From Spirochaeta thermophila DSM 6192 (GTDB taxonomy: Bacteria; Spirochaetota; Spirochaetia; Winmispirales; Winmispiraceae): a DNA stretch of 64,000 nt. Positions 25,390 to 33,951 of this stretch are shown one piece after another. The stretch is taken from NCBI RefSeq assembly GCF_000147075.1, contig NC_014484.1:1505501-1569500 (forward strand). Reading direction: 5' to 3'. Below the pieces are notes generated by a model. It had not been told where the DNA came from. It saw nothing but the letters and a program-made list of their open reading frames with translations, and searched no databases. Each line of letters begins with the position of its first letter. Position 1 is the first letter of the stretch. The translations under genes were made by a program, and so were the position numbers.

Positions 25390-26531
25390 TCCTCCTCCTC
25401 TATCACATCCTCGAACAGGAGGGAAAACCTCCGCGGCATCATCACCTCCATGGCACTCCTGAGGGCAAACTCGTCGGTCATCCCCGCGATATAGTCGAAG
25501 ACCACCCAGTCCTCCTCCCCCCGCTCCACATAGACAGCACGCATCTTGCCCACGTAGTCGCCGAACTGTCGTGCGAGCCGATTGTGTTCCCGTGCGTAAT
25601 GGTCGAGCTCCCATCCGTACCGGGAGAAGAGTTCGCCCAGGTAGTCGTGGAGGGTCCTGAGGATACGCTCGAAGTACTCGTGAAAAGAAGTGAGCCGTGG
25701 GCTCCGGTAGATGGAGCGGTAGTTGAACTCCAGGAGGACCATGAATGCCTCGTAGACCGGCTCGGAGAACCCGACCACCCCGTGGTCCATGGAGTAGGCG
25801 ATGAGATCCCTCACCAGGGTGTTGATGATCTCGCTGTTGGTGCTCCCCAGCACCCTCCGCGCCTCAGCCGGTACCTCATCCCGCCGTATAAGTCTGAGCT
25901 GGAGAGCATCCTCCAGATCCCTCCCCACATAGGCGATCCTGTCGGACATCCGCACCACACACCCCTCCCAGGTCGAAGGGTACCCCTCCACATCTTCGAG
26001 CGACTCGAGGACGCGCTCTCTCTGCTCAGGCCGGATCTCTCGCTCGAACCGTTCCCCGCAGTGGAGGACGATGCCGTCCCGCACCGCATAGGTGAGGTTG
26101 AGCCCCTGCCCGTACCCGGCCAGCAGATCCACCACCCGGAGGCTGTAGAGCTCGTGGTGGAAGGTCCGACCCCGCGGCATGTAGGAGGCGAGGATCTCCT
26201 CACCCAGGTGTCCGAAGGGCGCATGACCGAGGTCGTGCCCCACCCCTATAGCCCAAGCGAGGTCGCTGTCGAGCCCCAGTGCCCTGCAGATAGTGGCGGC
26301 GATGGTCGCCACGTGCATCACATGCTCGATCCTGGTGCAGATGTGGTCGTTCTCGGGGATGAAGAAGACCTGGGTCTTGTGCTTGAGCCTCCGGAAGGGA
26401 TAGGAGTGGATGATCGCCGTGGCGTCCCTGAAGTAGGCCCCGCGGGGATCGGTCCCCTCCTCGGGTCGGGGCCGTCTCCTCCGCCGGTAGACCCCATCGT
26501 CGAGAGGATTGACGAAGAAGAGGTTGCCCAT
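25386..26531 (-). CDS. HD-domain deoxynucleoside triphosphate triphosphohydrolase (dGTPase-like)
   Basis: A 381-residue HD phosphohydrolase of the dGTPase type, which cleaves dNTPs to deoxynucleoside and triphosphate. Signatures are R-R-L-K-H-K-T-Q-V-F, then R-I-E-H-V-M-H-V for the first metal-binding His, and G-H-D-L-G-H-A-P-F-G-H for the HD pair. The extended C-terminal helical part is present, so it is a full-length member. The start at 26531 lies seven bases after TACAGT, so the mRNA may be leaderless. It is the first gene of a two-gene operon with the endonuclease Q-UvrD fusion. Which dNTP it prefers, and whether it works as a housekeeping or defence enzyme, cannot be told from sequence. 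Confidence 0.88.
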   Translation of the reverse strand: MGNLFFVNPLDDGVYRRRRRPRPEEGTDPRGAYFRDATAIIHSYPFRRLKHKTQVFFIPENDHICTRIEHVMHVATIAATICRALGLDSDLAWAIGVGHDLGHAPFGHLGEEILASYMPRGRTFHHELYSLRVVDLLAGYGQGLNLTYAVRDGIVLHCGERFEREIRPEQRERVLESLEDVEGYPSTWEGCVVRMSDRIAYVGRDLEDALQLRLIRRDEVPAEARRVLGSTNSEIINTLVRDLIAYSMDHGVVGFSEPVYEAFMVLLEFNYRSIYRSPRLTSFHEYFERILRTLHDYLGELFSRYGWELDHYAREHNRLARQFGDYVGKMRAVYVERGEEDWVVFDYIAGMTDEFALRSAMEVMMPRRFSLLFEDVIEEEE

Positions 26532-26538
26532 CGTCCCT

Positions 26539-26567
26539 ACTGTACGGCCAGGCCCGGCGAAAGGCAA
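26539..26567 (-). promoter_or_regulatory. Promoter of the dNTPase-EndoQ/UvrD operon, probably giving leaderless mRNA
   Basis: TTGCCT (26567-26562), 17-bp spacer, TACAGT (26544-26539) on the minus strand, with seven bases to the ATG at 26531. Confidence 0.6.
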
Positions 26568-26660
26568 GGGGGCCTCTCACCGATCACGGGACTCCCCTTC
26601 CAGAGATTGCGCCTCCAAGGTACGGAACTTTTCTTCCATCTGCACTATACTTTGAGGAGG

Positions 26661-26702
26661 ATGGAAGGGGATCACGGATGGGAGCGCACCGATACAACGT
26701 AG
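26661..26702 (+). other. Possible 13-codon leader ORF before the diguanylate cyclase gene
   Basis: An ATG directly after TTGAGGAGG opens a 13-codon frame that ends in TAG at 26700-26702, in the same frame as the cyclase gene 22 codons further on. TATACT at 26646-26651 lies nine bases upstream. It may be a leader peptide or the relic of an older start. Confidence 0.3.
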
Positions 26703-26726
26703 CTGACATGGAAAGGAACAAAAGCG

Positions 26727-28313
26727 ATGTCTTCCACTTCCCTCCAGAGGACCATATTCAGAACTGTACTCCTCGTCGTCATAGGATGGGTGACCATCTA
26801 CGGATCCCTCACCGCCTCGATCCTCTTCTCCAGAGGGATCACGCTCGCCCGTCAGCTGGTGGCCCAGCGCAACCTCGCCGCGGCCTACTACCTCAAGGCC
26901 TACTTCACCCCCGTGAGGAGCACCGCCGAGTTTCTGAGTTCCCAGGACATGGTGAGGAACCTCCCCCACCTCGATCCGAAGGAGAGAGAGGAAGTCCTCG
27001 GGCTCTATCTCGCCCTCGAGGCCGCAAATCCTGACATCCACTACGTCTACTCGGGCTATGAGGACGGCAGCCTCGTTATCAACAACTACGATCCTCCCCC
27101 GGGATTCGACCCGAGGGTCCGCCCCTGGTACACAGCCGCCCTCGATTCGGCCCCCGACCTCTCTCCCGGCATCCCCTACCGGGAGATAAAAACCAGAGAA
27201 TGGCTCGTCTCCATCAGCAAGGTACTGATCGACGACGAAGGGAACAGGGTGGGAGTGGTATCCATCGACGCCTCCATGGAGCGGGCGGCCGAATTCCTGA
27301 GAGAGACCATCACCCCCTACACCACGGGCTACAGCTACGTGGTGACCCCCGGAGGGATCATACTCATCCATCACCGGGAGGAACTCCTCGGCAAGCATCT
27401 CTCGCAGGTCATCCGGCCGCCGGTGGCCTTCACGGAGGCCTCCTCCCCATTCGAGTACCGCTTCGAGGGGGTGGAGAAGTTCGCCCACTACACCGTGCTC
27501 CCCGATCTGGGTTGGGTCGTCATATCCGTACTCGACAAGTCGGAGATCCTCGTCCCGCTCATCCGTCAGATCGCCGCGGGATTCCTCCTCGTGGCCCTCT
27601 TGGCCGCCGGTTCCGGGTGGGCCGCCAGCCGGTTCCTCACCGGGCACATCATCACACCACTCACCACCCTCCGGGCAGACCTCGAGCGGGTGATCTCCGG
27701 CGATCCGGGAGTACCCCTCGCGGACTATCCGGACAACGAAGTGGGGGAGATCGCGAAGGGAATCGAACAGATCACCCGAACCGAACTCTACAGGAAGAAC
27801 CAGACGCTCAAGGCCCTCAACACGCGCCTCGAGATCCTCTCCATCACCGATCCCCTCACCTCGCTCTTCAACCGGAGGAAACTCCAGGAGGAACTCACGA
27901 GGGAATATCAGCGGGCCCTCAGGTACGGTTCCCCCTTTTCGCTCATCCTCATCGATCTGGATCATTTCAAGGCCATCAACGACACCTTCGGCCACGGCAA
28001 AGGGGACGAAGTACTCAAATGGATCGCAGAGGCCCTCCGAACCCAGCTGAGGAGCACCGACATCGTCGGTCGCTGGGGCGGCGAAGAGTTTCTCGTGCTC
28101 TGTCCGGAGACCCGTCTCTCCGAAGCGGGACTCATCGCCACAAAGCTGGGGAATGAGATCGCCCGTACCTCTCCCCTCCCCTCGTATCGCGTCACCATCA
28201 GCGCCGGCGTGGCCTCCTTCTCCACCGGGAAATCCCTCGAGGACCTGCTGAAAGAGGCCGACAAAAAGCTCTACCGTGCAAAGGAAAGCGGGAGGAACAC
28301 CATCATCACCTAG
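26727..28313 (+). CDS. Membrane diguanylate cyclase with extracellular Cache sensor
   Basis: A 528-residue inner-membrane sensor enzyme that makes c-di-GMP from two GTP. An N-terminal membrane helix (about 8-32) is followed by an extracytoplasmic double-Cache region, with the typical F-D-P-R-V-R-P-W-Y motif, up to the second helix near 285-310. A HAMP-like segment and a GGDEF domain complete it. The active-site motif is intact as G-G-E-E-F, with D-L-D-H-F-K-A-I-N-D for metal and substrate. No R-x-x-D inhibitory site is evident just upstream of GGEEF (the residues read T-D-I-V-G-R-W). The start has AAAGGA about ten bases upstream. The ligand is unknown. Confidence 0.9.
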   Translation: MSSTSLQRTIFRTVLLVVIGWVTIYGSLTASILFSRGITLARQLVAQRNLAAAYYLKAYFTPVRSTAEFLSSQDMVRNLPHLDPKEREEVLGLYLALEAANPDIHYVYSGYEDGSLVINNYDPPPGFDPRVRPWYTAALDSAPDLSPGIPYREIKTREWLVSISKVLIDDEGNRVGVVSIDASMERAAEFLRETITPYTTGYSYVVTPGGIILIHHREELLGKHLSQVIRPPVAFTEASSPFEYRFEGVEKFAHYTVLPDLGWVVISVLDKSEILVPLIRQIAAGFLLVALLAAGSGWAASRFLTGHIITPLTTLRADLERVISGDPGVPLADYPDNEVGEIAKGIEQITRTELYRKNQTLKALNTRLEILSITDPLTSLFNRRKLQEELTREYQRALRYGSPFSLILIDLDHFKAINDTFGHGKGDEVLKWIAEALRTQLRSTDIVGRWGGEEFLVLCPETRLSEAGLIATKLGNEIARTSPLPSYRVTISAGVASFSTGKSLEDLLKEADKKLYRAKESGRNTIIT

Positions 28314-28318
28314 TTCCC

Positions 28319-28347
28319 TTGTTACGCATCTTCCATTTCCCTATAAT
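28319..28347 (+). promoter_or_regulatory. Promoter of the acyl-CoA synthetase gene
   Basis: TTGTTA (28319-28324), 17-bp spacer, TATAAT (28342-28347). The -35 overlaps the end of the cyclase gene region, so the synthetase can be transcribed on its own. Confidence 0.75.
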
Positions 28348-28377
28348 GGTACCATCACATCCTGCAGGAGCGACTCG

Positions 28378-30270
28378 ATGTACAGGAACCTTCCGCACCT
28401 CTTGAAAGTCCAGGCAGAAACCCATCCTGAGAGCATCGCTCAGTACGTGAGGCAGCCCGAAGGCGGGTTCACCCCCATCACCTACCGCCAGCTCCTCGAG
28501 GACGTCCTCACCTGCGCTGCAGGATTCGCGGCGCTCGGCATCGGGAAGGGAGATCTCGTGGCCCTCATCTCGGAGAACAGGAGGGAGTGGCTCCTTGTGG
28601 ACATGGGGCTCCTCTTCCTCGGCGCCGCCGACGTGCCACGGGGATGCGACGTCACCGAGAAGGAACTCGAACACATCCTCCTCACCGCCGAGTGCTCGAT
28701 CGGGGTGTTCGAAAACCTCGTCCAACTCAAGAAGGCCCTCGCTTCAGAGAGGATCCGCCACCGGTTGAAGACAGCCGTACTCTTCGACATGCCACCCCGG
28801 ATCGAAGGGGAGAGAGAGGGCCTCACCGTCCTCTCCTTCCACCAACTCATGGAAAGGGGAGCGCAGGCCCTCCCCGGGATGAGGGATCACATACTCGCCG
28901 CCGCCGAGGAGCTCCCGGCCAGTACCCTCGCCACCGTGATCTTCACGAGCGGCACCACGGGGCTTCCCAAAGGGGTCATGCTCTCACACGGCAACTTCCT
29001 GCACCAGGTGAAGGGGGTGCCCATCCTCCTCAAGGTGGGACCCGGCGACATCTGGCTCTCGGTGCTCCCCGTGTGGCACTCCTTCGAGCGCATGATGCAG
29101 TACGTGGCGTTGAGCAGCGCCTCGGCCATAGCCTACTCCAAACCGATCGGAAGGATCATGCTCCAGGACATGGCGACCCTCAAACCCACCTGGATGGCCT
29201 CGGTCCCCCGCATCTGGGAGGGGATACGGAAGGGCATCCTCCAGACGATCAAGAAGGAGCCCCCCCTGGTCCAGGCGATCTTTCAGGCATCCCTCGTCGT
29301 GGGGAGGGCGTATGCGTTCTTCGCACATATGGTCAAGGGAGAACTTCCCCGCTTCAGATGGCGCCCCCGTATCCTCGACAGGATGGCCGGCCTGATCCCC
29401 TTTCTCCTCCTCTGGCCGTTCAAACAGCTCGCCCATCTCCTGGTATTCAGGAAGCTCCACCGGAAACTGGGAGGACGCTTCGTGGCAGGCATCTCGGGGG
29501 GAGGGGCCCTTCCGCCCGAGGTCGATGGGTTCTTCGACGCCATAGGCATCACGGTCCTCGAAGGGTACGGCCTCACCGAGGCAGCACCTGTGCTCGCAGT
29601 ACGCTCCTACTATCACCCCGTCCCCCATACCGTGGGTCCAGTCTTTCCCGACACAGAGATCCAGATACGGGACGAAGAGGGGAACGTCCTCCCGCCGGGA
29701 AGGCAGGGCACGGTCTTCGCACGAGGGGGCCAGGTGATGCTCGGCTACCTCAAGGCACCGGAGGAGACCCGGAAGGTGCTCGACGAAGAGGGCTGGCTCA
29801 ACACCGGGGATCTCGGGATGCTCACCTGGGACAACGAGCTCGCCATCACCGGACGGGCCAAGGACACCATCGTCCTGAGGGGAGGGGAGAACGTGGAACC
29901 GGCACCCCTCGAACAGGCCCTCAAGGAACACCCCCTGGTGGCCCACGCCATGGTCGTAGGACAGGACGAGAAGTACCTGGGGGCTCTCATATTCGTGGAT
30001 CAGGAGGGCCTCAAGGAGTGGTGCACGGACCATGGACTGGAGATCACGGAGGACATCCACCGACACCCCAGGCTGATGGAGGAATTCTCCGACTTCATCT
30101 CGCACAGGATCCACCCACGTCACGGCTTCAAGCCCTTCGAGAGGATCTACCGGTTCACACTCCTTCCCAACACACTTACCGTGGGGGAAGAGCTCTCCGC
30201 AAAGCAGGAGATCAAGCGCCACGTGGTCTACAGGAAGTACGCAGACGAGATCAGGGCCCTGTATCGATGA
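28378..30270 (+). CDS. Long-chain fatty acid-CoA ligase (AMP-forming)
   Basis: A 630-residue adenylate-forming enzyme that activates fatty acids to acyl-CoA. The P-loop is F-T-S-G-T-T-G-L-P-K-G-V-M, the adenine motif Y-G-L-T-E-A-A-P, and the hinge W-L-N-T-G-D-L-G followed by G-R-A-K-D-T-I-V-L. An inserted segment with two hydrophobic stretches (I-P-F-L-L-L-W-P-F-K-Q) resembles the FadD15/AMP-ligase branch used for membrane lipid synthesis. The start at 28378 has CAGGAG upstream. A following phospholipase C-like gene hints at lipid turnover, but that gene has its own promoter. Confidence 0.9.
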   Translation: MYRNLPHLLKVQAETHPESIAQYVRQPEGGFTPITYRQLLEDVLTCAAGFAALGIGKGDLVALISENRREWLLVDMGLLFLGAADVPRGCDVTEKELEHILLTAECSIGVFENLVQLKKALASERIRHRLKTAVLFDMPPRIEGEREGLTVLSFHQLMERGAQALPGMRDHILAAAEELPASTLATVIFTSGTTGLPKGVMLSHGNFLHQVKGVPILLKVGPGDIWLSVLPVWHSFERMMQYVALSSASAIAYSKPIGRIMLQDMATLKPTWMASVPRIWEGIRKGILQTIKKEPPLVQAIFQASLVVGRAYAFFAHMVKGELPRFRWRPRILDRMAGLIPFLLLWPFKQLAHLLVFRKLHRKLGGRFVAGISGGGALPPEVDGFFDAIGITVLEGYGLTEAAPVLAVRSYYHPVPHTVGPVFPDTEIQIRDEEGNVLPPGRQGTVFARGGQVMLGYLKAPEETRKVLDEEGWLNTGDLGMLTWDNELAITGRAKDTIVLRGGENVEPAPLEQALKEHPLVAHAMVVGQDEKYLGALIFVDQEGLKEWCTDHGLEITEDIHRHPRLMEEFSDFISHRIHPRHGFKPFERIYRFTLLPNTLTVGEELSAKQEIKRHVVYRKYADEIRALYR

Positions 30271-30277
30271 GTACTCC

Positions 30278-30306
30278 TTGGCATGACCTCCCCACTCTGG
30301 TAGCCT
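30278..30306 (+). promoter_or_regulatory. Promoter of the phospholipase C-like gene, probably giving leaderless mRNA
   Basis: TTGGCA (30278-30283), 17-bp spacer, TAGCCT (30301-30306), then six bases to the ATG at 30313. No ribosome-binding site is present. Confidence 0.55.
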
Positions 30307-30312
30307 GACTCC

Positions 30313-31374
30313 ATGCCGTCGCACATCACCCACGCCCTCGTCGCATGGAAAGCCTGGGCCCTCGCCACGGGCCGATCGGTCCCCCGAGAAGGGCCGCTCC
30401 CCTCTGAGCTGCGTGCCCTCACCTTCGGGGCCCAGGGGCCGGACATCTTCTTTCACAACAGGCGGCGGAAACCTTCCGGTCTGTCCCTCGGCGCCCTCGC
30501 TCACCGGCGCGCCTACGGTCCCCTCACCTCCGCCATGCAGGAAACCCTCGCCGAGGACGACGCCCTCGGCCTCGCCTACCTCGCAGGGTGGATCACCCAT
30601 GCGATAACCGACCGCATCCTCCATCCCTACGTGATCTACCGGAGCGGCTGGTTCAGCCCCGAGCTGCCTCATACCAAACGATACATCCGATGCCACACCC
30701 TCCTGGAGCGACTCATCGACCTCCACCTGCTCGCCGGGGAGACCGCGCTCGAGATAGAGGAGCTGGACTTCAGACACTACGTGGATCTGGGGGAAGAGGC
30801 CCCCGCCTGGTTCGTACGGATGCTGAAGACGGGCTTCCGCTCCACCTACCAGGAGGCGCGCAAGGACAAGAAACTCGTCCTCAGGATCAGGAACGCCTAT
30901 GCGGATGCGCGGGACTTCTATGCCGCCATACATCCTGTGACCCACACCCTCGTCCTCCGGCGCATGGAGGAAAGGCCCTCACGGGAGGCGAGGCTCAAAG
31001 GCCTCACCCTCCTCCACCCGCTCCTCCCCCCGTCCTTCGACATCGCCAACACCCGACGGAGTCTCTGGTACGAACCGACTCCACCCCCCACCCCCAGGCG
31101 GGAAGGCATCGCCGAACTCTTCCAGAAGGCCGTGGACCTCTCCGCCGACACCATCGCCCCCCTCTACTCCCCCCGCGTATCGAAAGCCCCCCTCGAGGCC
31201 TTCCTGAGAGACCGCACCAACCTCTCCGACGGGAGGCACGAAGGGAGGTCGCACGTACGCTACAGCAACCCCCTGCCCCTCCCCTCATACCTCGAGGATC
31301 TCCTCCTCCACTACGAAGCGCGGTTTCCCCTCACTGCCCCGGCGGCCGGTGCAGGGCCTTCACGTACTGGATGA
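30313..31374 (+). CDS. Zinc-dependent phospholipase C family protein
   Basis: A 353-residue protein whose N-terminal half has the pattern of the zinc-dependent phospholipase C/S1-P1 nuclease-like family. The opening M-P-S-H-I-T-H-A, G-A-Q-G-P-D-I-F-F-H, S-L-G-A-L-A-H-R-R-A-Y-G and Y-L-A-G-W-I-T-H-A-I-T-D-R supply conserved His and Asp metal ligands. No signal peptide is seen, so it is probably cytoplasmic, unlike secreted toxins of this fold. The substrate is unknown; phospholipid hydrolysis is only a family-level guess. The last 44 bp overlap the convergent EAL gene. Confidence 0.75.
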   Translation: MPSHITHALVAWKAWALATGRSVPREGPLPSELRALTFGAQGPDIFFHNRRRKPSGLSLGALAHRRAYGPLTSAMQETLAEDDALGLAYLAGWITHAITDRILHPYVIYRSGWFSPELPHTKRYIRCHTLLERLIDLHLLAGETALEIEELDFRHYVDLGEEAPAWFVRMLKTGFRSTYQEARKDKKLVLRIRNAYADARDFYAAIHPVTHTLVLRRMEERPSREARLKGLTLLHPLLPPSFDIANTRRSLWYEPTPPPTPRREGIAELFQKAVDLSADTIAPLYSPRVSKAPLEAFLRDRTNLSDGRHEGRSHVRYSNPLPLPSYLEDLLLHYEARFPLTAPAAGAGPSRTG

Positions 31375-33361
31375 ACTCCTCCTCCCTGAGAGGCTCCTTG
31401 TAGAAGAATCCCTGGAAGACCTGGCAGTTGAAGGTCCGGAGGAGGAGGGCCTGCTGCTCGTTCTCCACTCCCTCGGCGATCACCGCAAGGCCGAGCCCGT
31501 CGGCGAGCGTGAGGATGGCCTGTATGATGGCCACGTCCTCCCCCCTCGCAGGCAGACCCTGGACGAACGACTTGTCGATCTTTATGGCCTTCACCGGGTA
31601 CTGCTTGATGTACTGGAACGTGGAATAGCCCGTCCCGAAATCATCCAGGGCGATTCCTATCCCCATCTCCTCGAGGCGGGAAAAGAACTCCCTGCTCCCC
31701 ATGTGCTCGAGGAACGTGCGCTCCGTGATCTCGAGCGTGAGGTATCCGGGAGGTATTCCGTGCTGAGAGAGCGTCTCTCTCAGGTGATCCACCAGCTGCC
31801 TGTCCCTTATCTGCTGGGGGGAGAGATTCACCGAGATGGTGAGCGAGGAAAGCCCCTCCCTCCTCCACCTTCCCCATGCCTCCGCAGCCCTGCTTATCAC
31901 CCAGCGTCCGAGCGGAAGGATGAGACCGGTATCCTCTGCGATAGGAACGAACTCGGAGGGGAGGATCAGCCCCTCTCTCGGATGACGCCACCGGAGGAGG
32001 GCTTCGGCCCCTACCACCACCCCCTCGCTGCTCACCAGAGGCTGGTAGTAGAGTTCGAGCTCCTCTTCCCGAAGGGCCCGTTGAAGGTCGCGCATGCGCC
32101 TCAGCCTCGTGGCGGCCCCCTGGAGCATGCTCTGGGAATAGAACCTGAACCCGCTCCTCTCCCTCCGTGCATGGTGGAGTGCAGCCTCGGCGTGCTGCAG
32201 GAGGACCTCGGCCGACCCCCCGTTCTCGGGATAGAGGGCGATACCCACCACGCCCGAGAGATACACCGGGGTGCCTCGGACGAAGAACGGCCGGGCGAAG
32301 GTGTCCAGTATCCGTTGCGCGAAGAGGGCCACGTCCCCTGAAGAGGAGGCCCCCTCGAGCGTGAAGACGAAGGTCTGGTCCTCGATGTGGAAGAGGAGAT
32401 CCCCCCTCCGCTTCACCAGGAGGAACCTGTCGGCGATCTCCTTTATGATCAGGTCCCTCGCCTCGTGGCCGTAGAGGTCCGTCACCTCGGAGAGATCCTC
32501 GGGGCTCGCCACGAGAAGGGCGAGCTTCCCTTCCGTCCCTCTCCCGACCCTCGCCCCCACTCTCTCATAGAACCGCGGAGCGGTCTCGAGTCCCGAGATC
32601 CGATGCCGATGGGTGAGCTCATCGAGCCTCTCCTCCAGCTCACGGGTCTGTGTGACATCCTCCATGAAACCGATGAACACCGGGTGGCGCCGCCCGTTCT
32701 CCGCGATGTAGACGAGCCCGTATACCTTTACCGTGAGAAACCCGCCCGAGGCCCTCCTCACCCTGCACTCGAAGGAAAACCGCTGTCCTTCTGCCCAGTG
32801 TCTGCTCACGAAGATCTCCTCAACCCGTTCCCTGTCCATGGGATGGATGTTCTCGAAGAACACCCTCGCAGGATAGGGGACGAAGGGAGAAAGCTCGGGG
32901 GCGAAGTGTTCGCAGTACCTCTTGCTGAAAACGAACTCCCCCCGCCACGGGGTGTAGCGGAAGAAGCCTTCCTCAGCAGTATCGAGGGCGAAAAGAAATT
33001 CCTTGGACCGCTCCCGTACCTCCTTCCTGAGGTACCGTATCACCTCCAGGAGCGCACCTCCCATAAGGAGGAAGAGGTCTCCCATGTATCGGGCCGGCAC
33101 ATCCTGGAGATAGAGGCCCCGAGCCCCCGAAGCCGCGAACTCAGTCACGCCCACCAACAGCAGGGCCGTGACCACGGTGACCCTGCGGACACCCAGGAAG
33201 TATGCCAAAGAGAGAGGAAGGAGTCCCGCGAGGACCGCATAGACCCCTGTGAGGGACGATCCCATCAGTATGAAGATCACATATCCCAGGAAGGAAATAC
33301 CGAGACACACGCCGAGTATCGAAAAGCGAGTCCAGGGTCCCGTCTTCACGAGATGTACCAT
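31331..33361 (-). CDS. Membrane c-di-GMP phosphodiesterase: PAS-degenerate GGDEF-EAL
   Basis: A 676-residue protein. Residues 10-110 are hydrophobic, with about four membrane helices. A PAS domain (about 120-240), a GGDEF-like domain (250-410) and an EAL domain (420-670) follow. The GGDEF motif is lost: the position reads H-I-E-D-Q-T-F, so cyclase activity is not expected. The EAL part is complete, with A-E-A-L-L-R-W, N-L-S-P-Q-Q, E-I-T-E-R, D-D-F-G-T-G-Y-S and K-I-D-K-S-F. It should hydrolyse c-di-GMP, with the GGDEF relic perhaps sensing GTP. The start is ATG 33361. TTGCGG-17-TATGGT at 33385-33357 would place the mRNA start close to an in-frame GTG at 33349. Confidence 0.88.
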   Translation of the reverse strand: MVHLVKTGPWTRFSILGVCLGISFLGYVIFILMGSSLTGVYAVLAGLLPLSLAYFLGVRRVTVVTALLLVGVTEFAASGARGLYLQDVPARYMGDLFLLMGGALLEVIRYLRKEVRERSKEFLFALDTAEEGFFRYTPWRGEFVFSKRYCEHFAPELSPFVPYPARVFFENIHPMDRERVEEIFVSRHWAEGQRFSFECRVRRASGGFLTVKVYGLVYIAENGRRHPVFIGFMEDVTQTRELEERLDELTHRHRISGLETAPRFYERVGARVGRGTEGKLALLVASPEDLSEVTDLYGHEARDLIIKEIADRFLLVKRRGDLLFHIEDQTFVFTLEGASSSGDVALFAQRILDTFARPFFVRGTPVYLSGVVGIALYPENGGSAEVLLQHAEAALHHARRERSGFRFYSQSMLQGAATRLRRMRDLQRALREEELELYYQPLVSSEGVVVGAEALLRWRHPREGLILPSEFVPIAEDTGLILPLGRWVISRAAEAWGRWRREGLSSLTISVNLSPQQIRDRQLVDHLRETLSQHGIPPGYLTLEITERTFLEHMGSREFFSRLEEMGIGIALDDFGTGYSTFQYIKQYPVKAIKIDKSFVQGLPARGEDVAIIQAILTLADGLGLAVIAEGVENEQQALLLRTFNCQVFQGFFYKEPLREEEFIQYVKALHRPPGQ

Positions 33362-33444
33362 AGCATGAGAAATTTCGGCCCGCAACTCGATTTTTTATTT
33401 TTTTAGAGATTTTTGATATTTTGTAGATTTTTGGGAAAGCCGGG

Positions 33445-33882
33445 CTACCTCAAGGCGATGAGAATCCGCTCGAGGACCTTCTCCCTGTTGAGGGGTTTCA
33501 CGATGAAGTTCTTCGCCCCCTCGAGGAGGGCCGTCTTCACGAGGTCGTCCCGTCCGAGGGCGCTTATGATCACCACACGGGCATCGGCGTCGAATTCCAT
33601 GATCTTCTTCAGAGCAGTGATACCATCCATCCTCGGCATGGTGATGTCGAGCGTCACCAGGTCCACACCGGGGTGGAGGCTTTTGTAGAGCTCCACCGCC
33701 TCATCCCCGGTGTTGGCCTCGCCGATCACCTCGAACCCCGCCGAGGAGAGGATCTGCCTCAGCTGTTTCGTCACGAATATGGAATCATCTGCGATCAGTA
33801 TCTTATAGGGGGTACCATCCGGTTTACGCCCCTCGAACTTGCCGGCTTGATCCCCGACGGGGAGATCACCTTTCAGTTTCAT
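33445..33882 (-). CDS. CheY-like single-domain response regulator
   Basis: A 145-residue protein: about 25 N-terminal residues, then a receiver domain. The acidic pair D-D is in L-I-A-D-D-S, the phosphorylation Asp in V-T-L-D-I-T-M-P-R-M-D-G, the switch Ser/Thr in I-S-A-L-G, and Lys in I-V-K-P-L-N. There is no output domain, so it acts by protein contact, as in chemotaxis or a phosphorelay. The start at 33882 has GAGGAG upstream. An AT-rich 60-bp stretch (33386-33444) separates it from the EAL gene. Confidence 0.9.
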   Translation of the reverse strand: MKLKGDLPVGDQAGKFEGRKPDGTPYKILIADDSIFVTKQLRQILSSAGFEVIGEANTGDEAVELYKSLHPGVDLVTLDITMPRMDGITALKKIMEFDADARVVIISALGRDDLVKTALLEGAKNFIVKPLNREKVLERILIALR

Positions 33883-33951
33883 GCCTCACTCCTCATGTAC
33901 ACTCGTCTGTTCCCACGATCCTATCGAAAAACACCACGACAGACAAGCGTG

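Noticed and set aside
25390-25614. 75-codon N-terminal extension of the EndoQ-UvrD protein
   Set aside because: It overlaps the dNTPase gene, has no ribosome-binding site and precedes the exact EndoQ start M-R-F-I-A-D-L-H.
33386-33444. T-rich stretch as a terminator of the CheY-like gene
   Set aside because: The T runs are on the plus strand while both flanking genes are on the minus strand, and there is no stable stem. An UP-element-like region ahead of the EAL promoter is more plausible.
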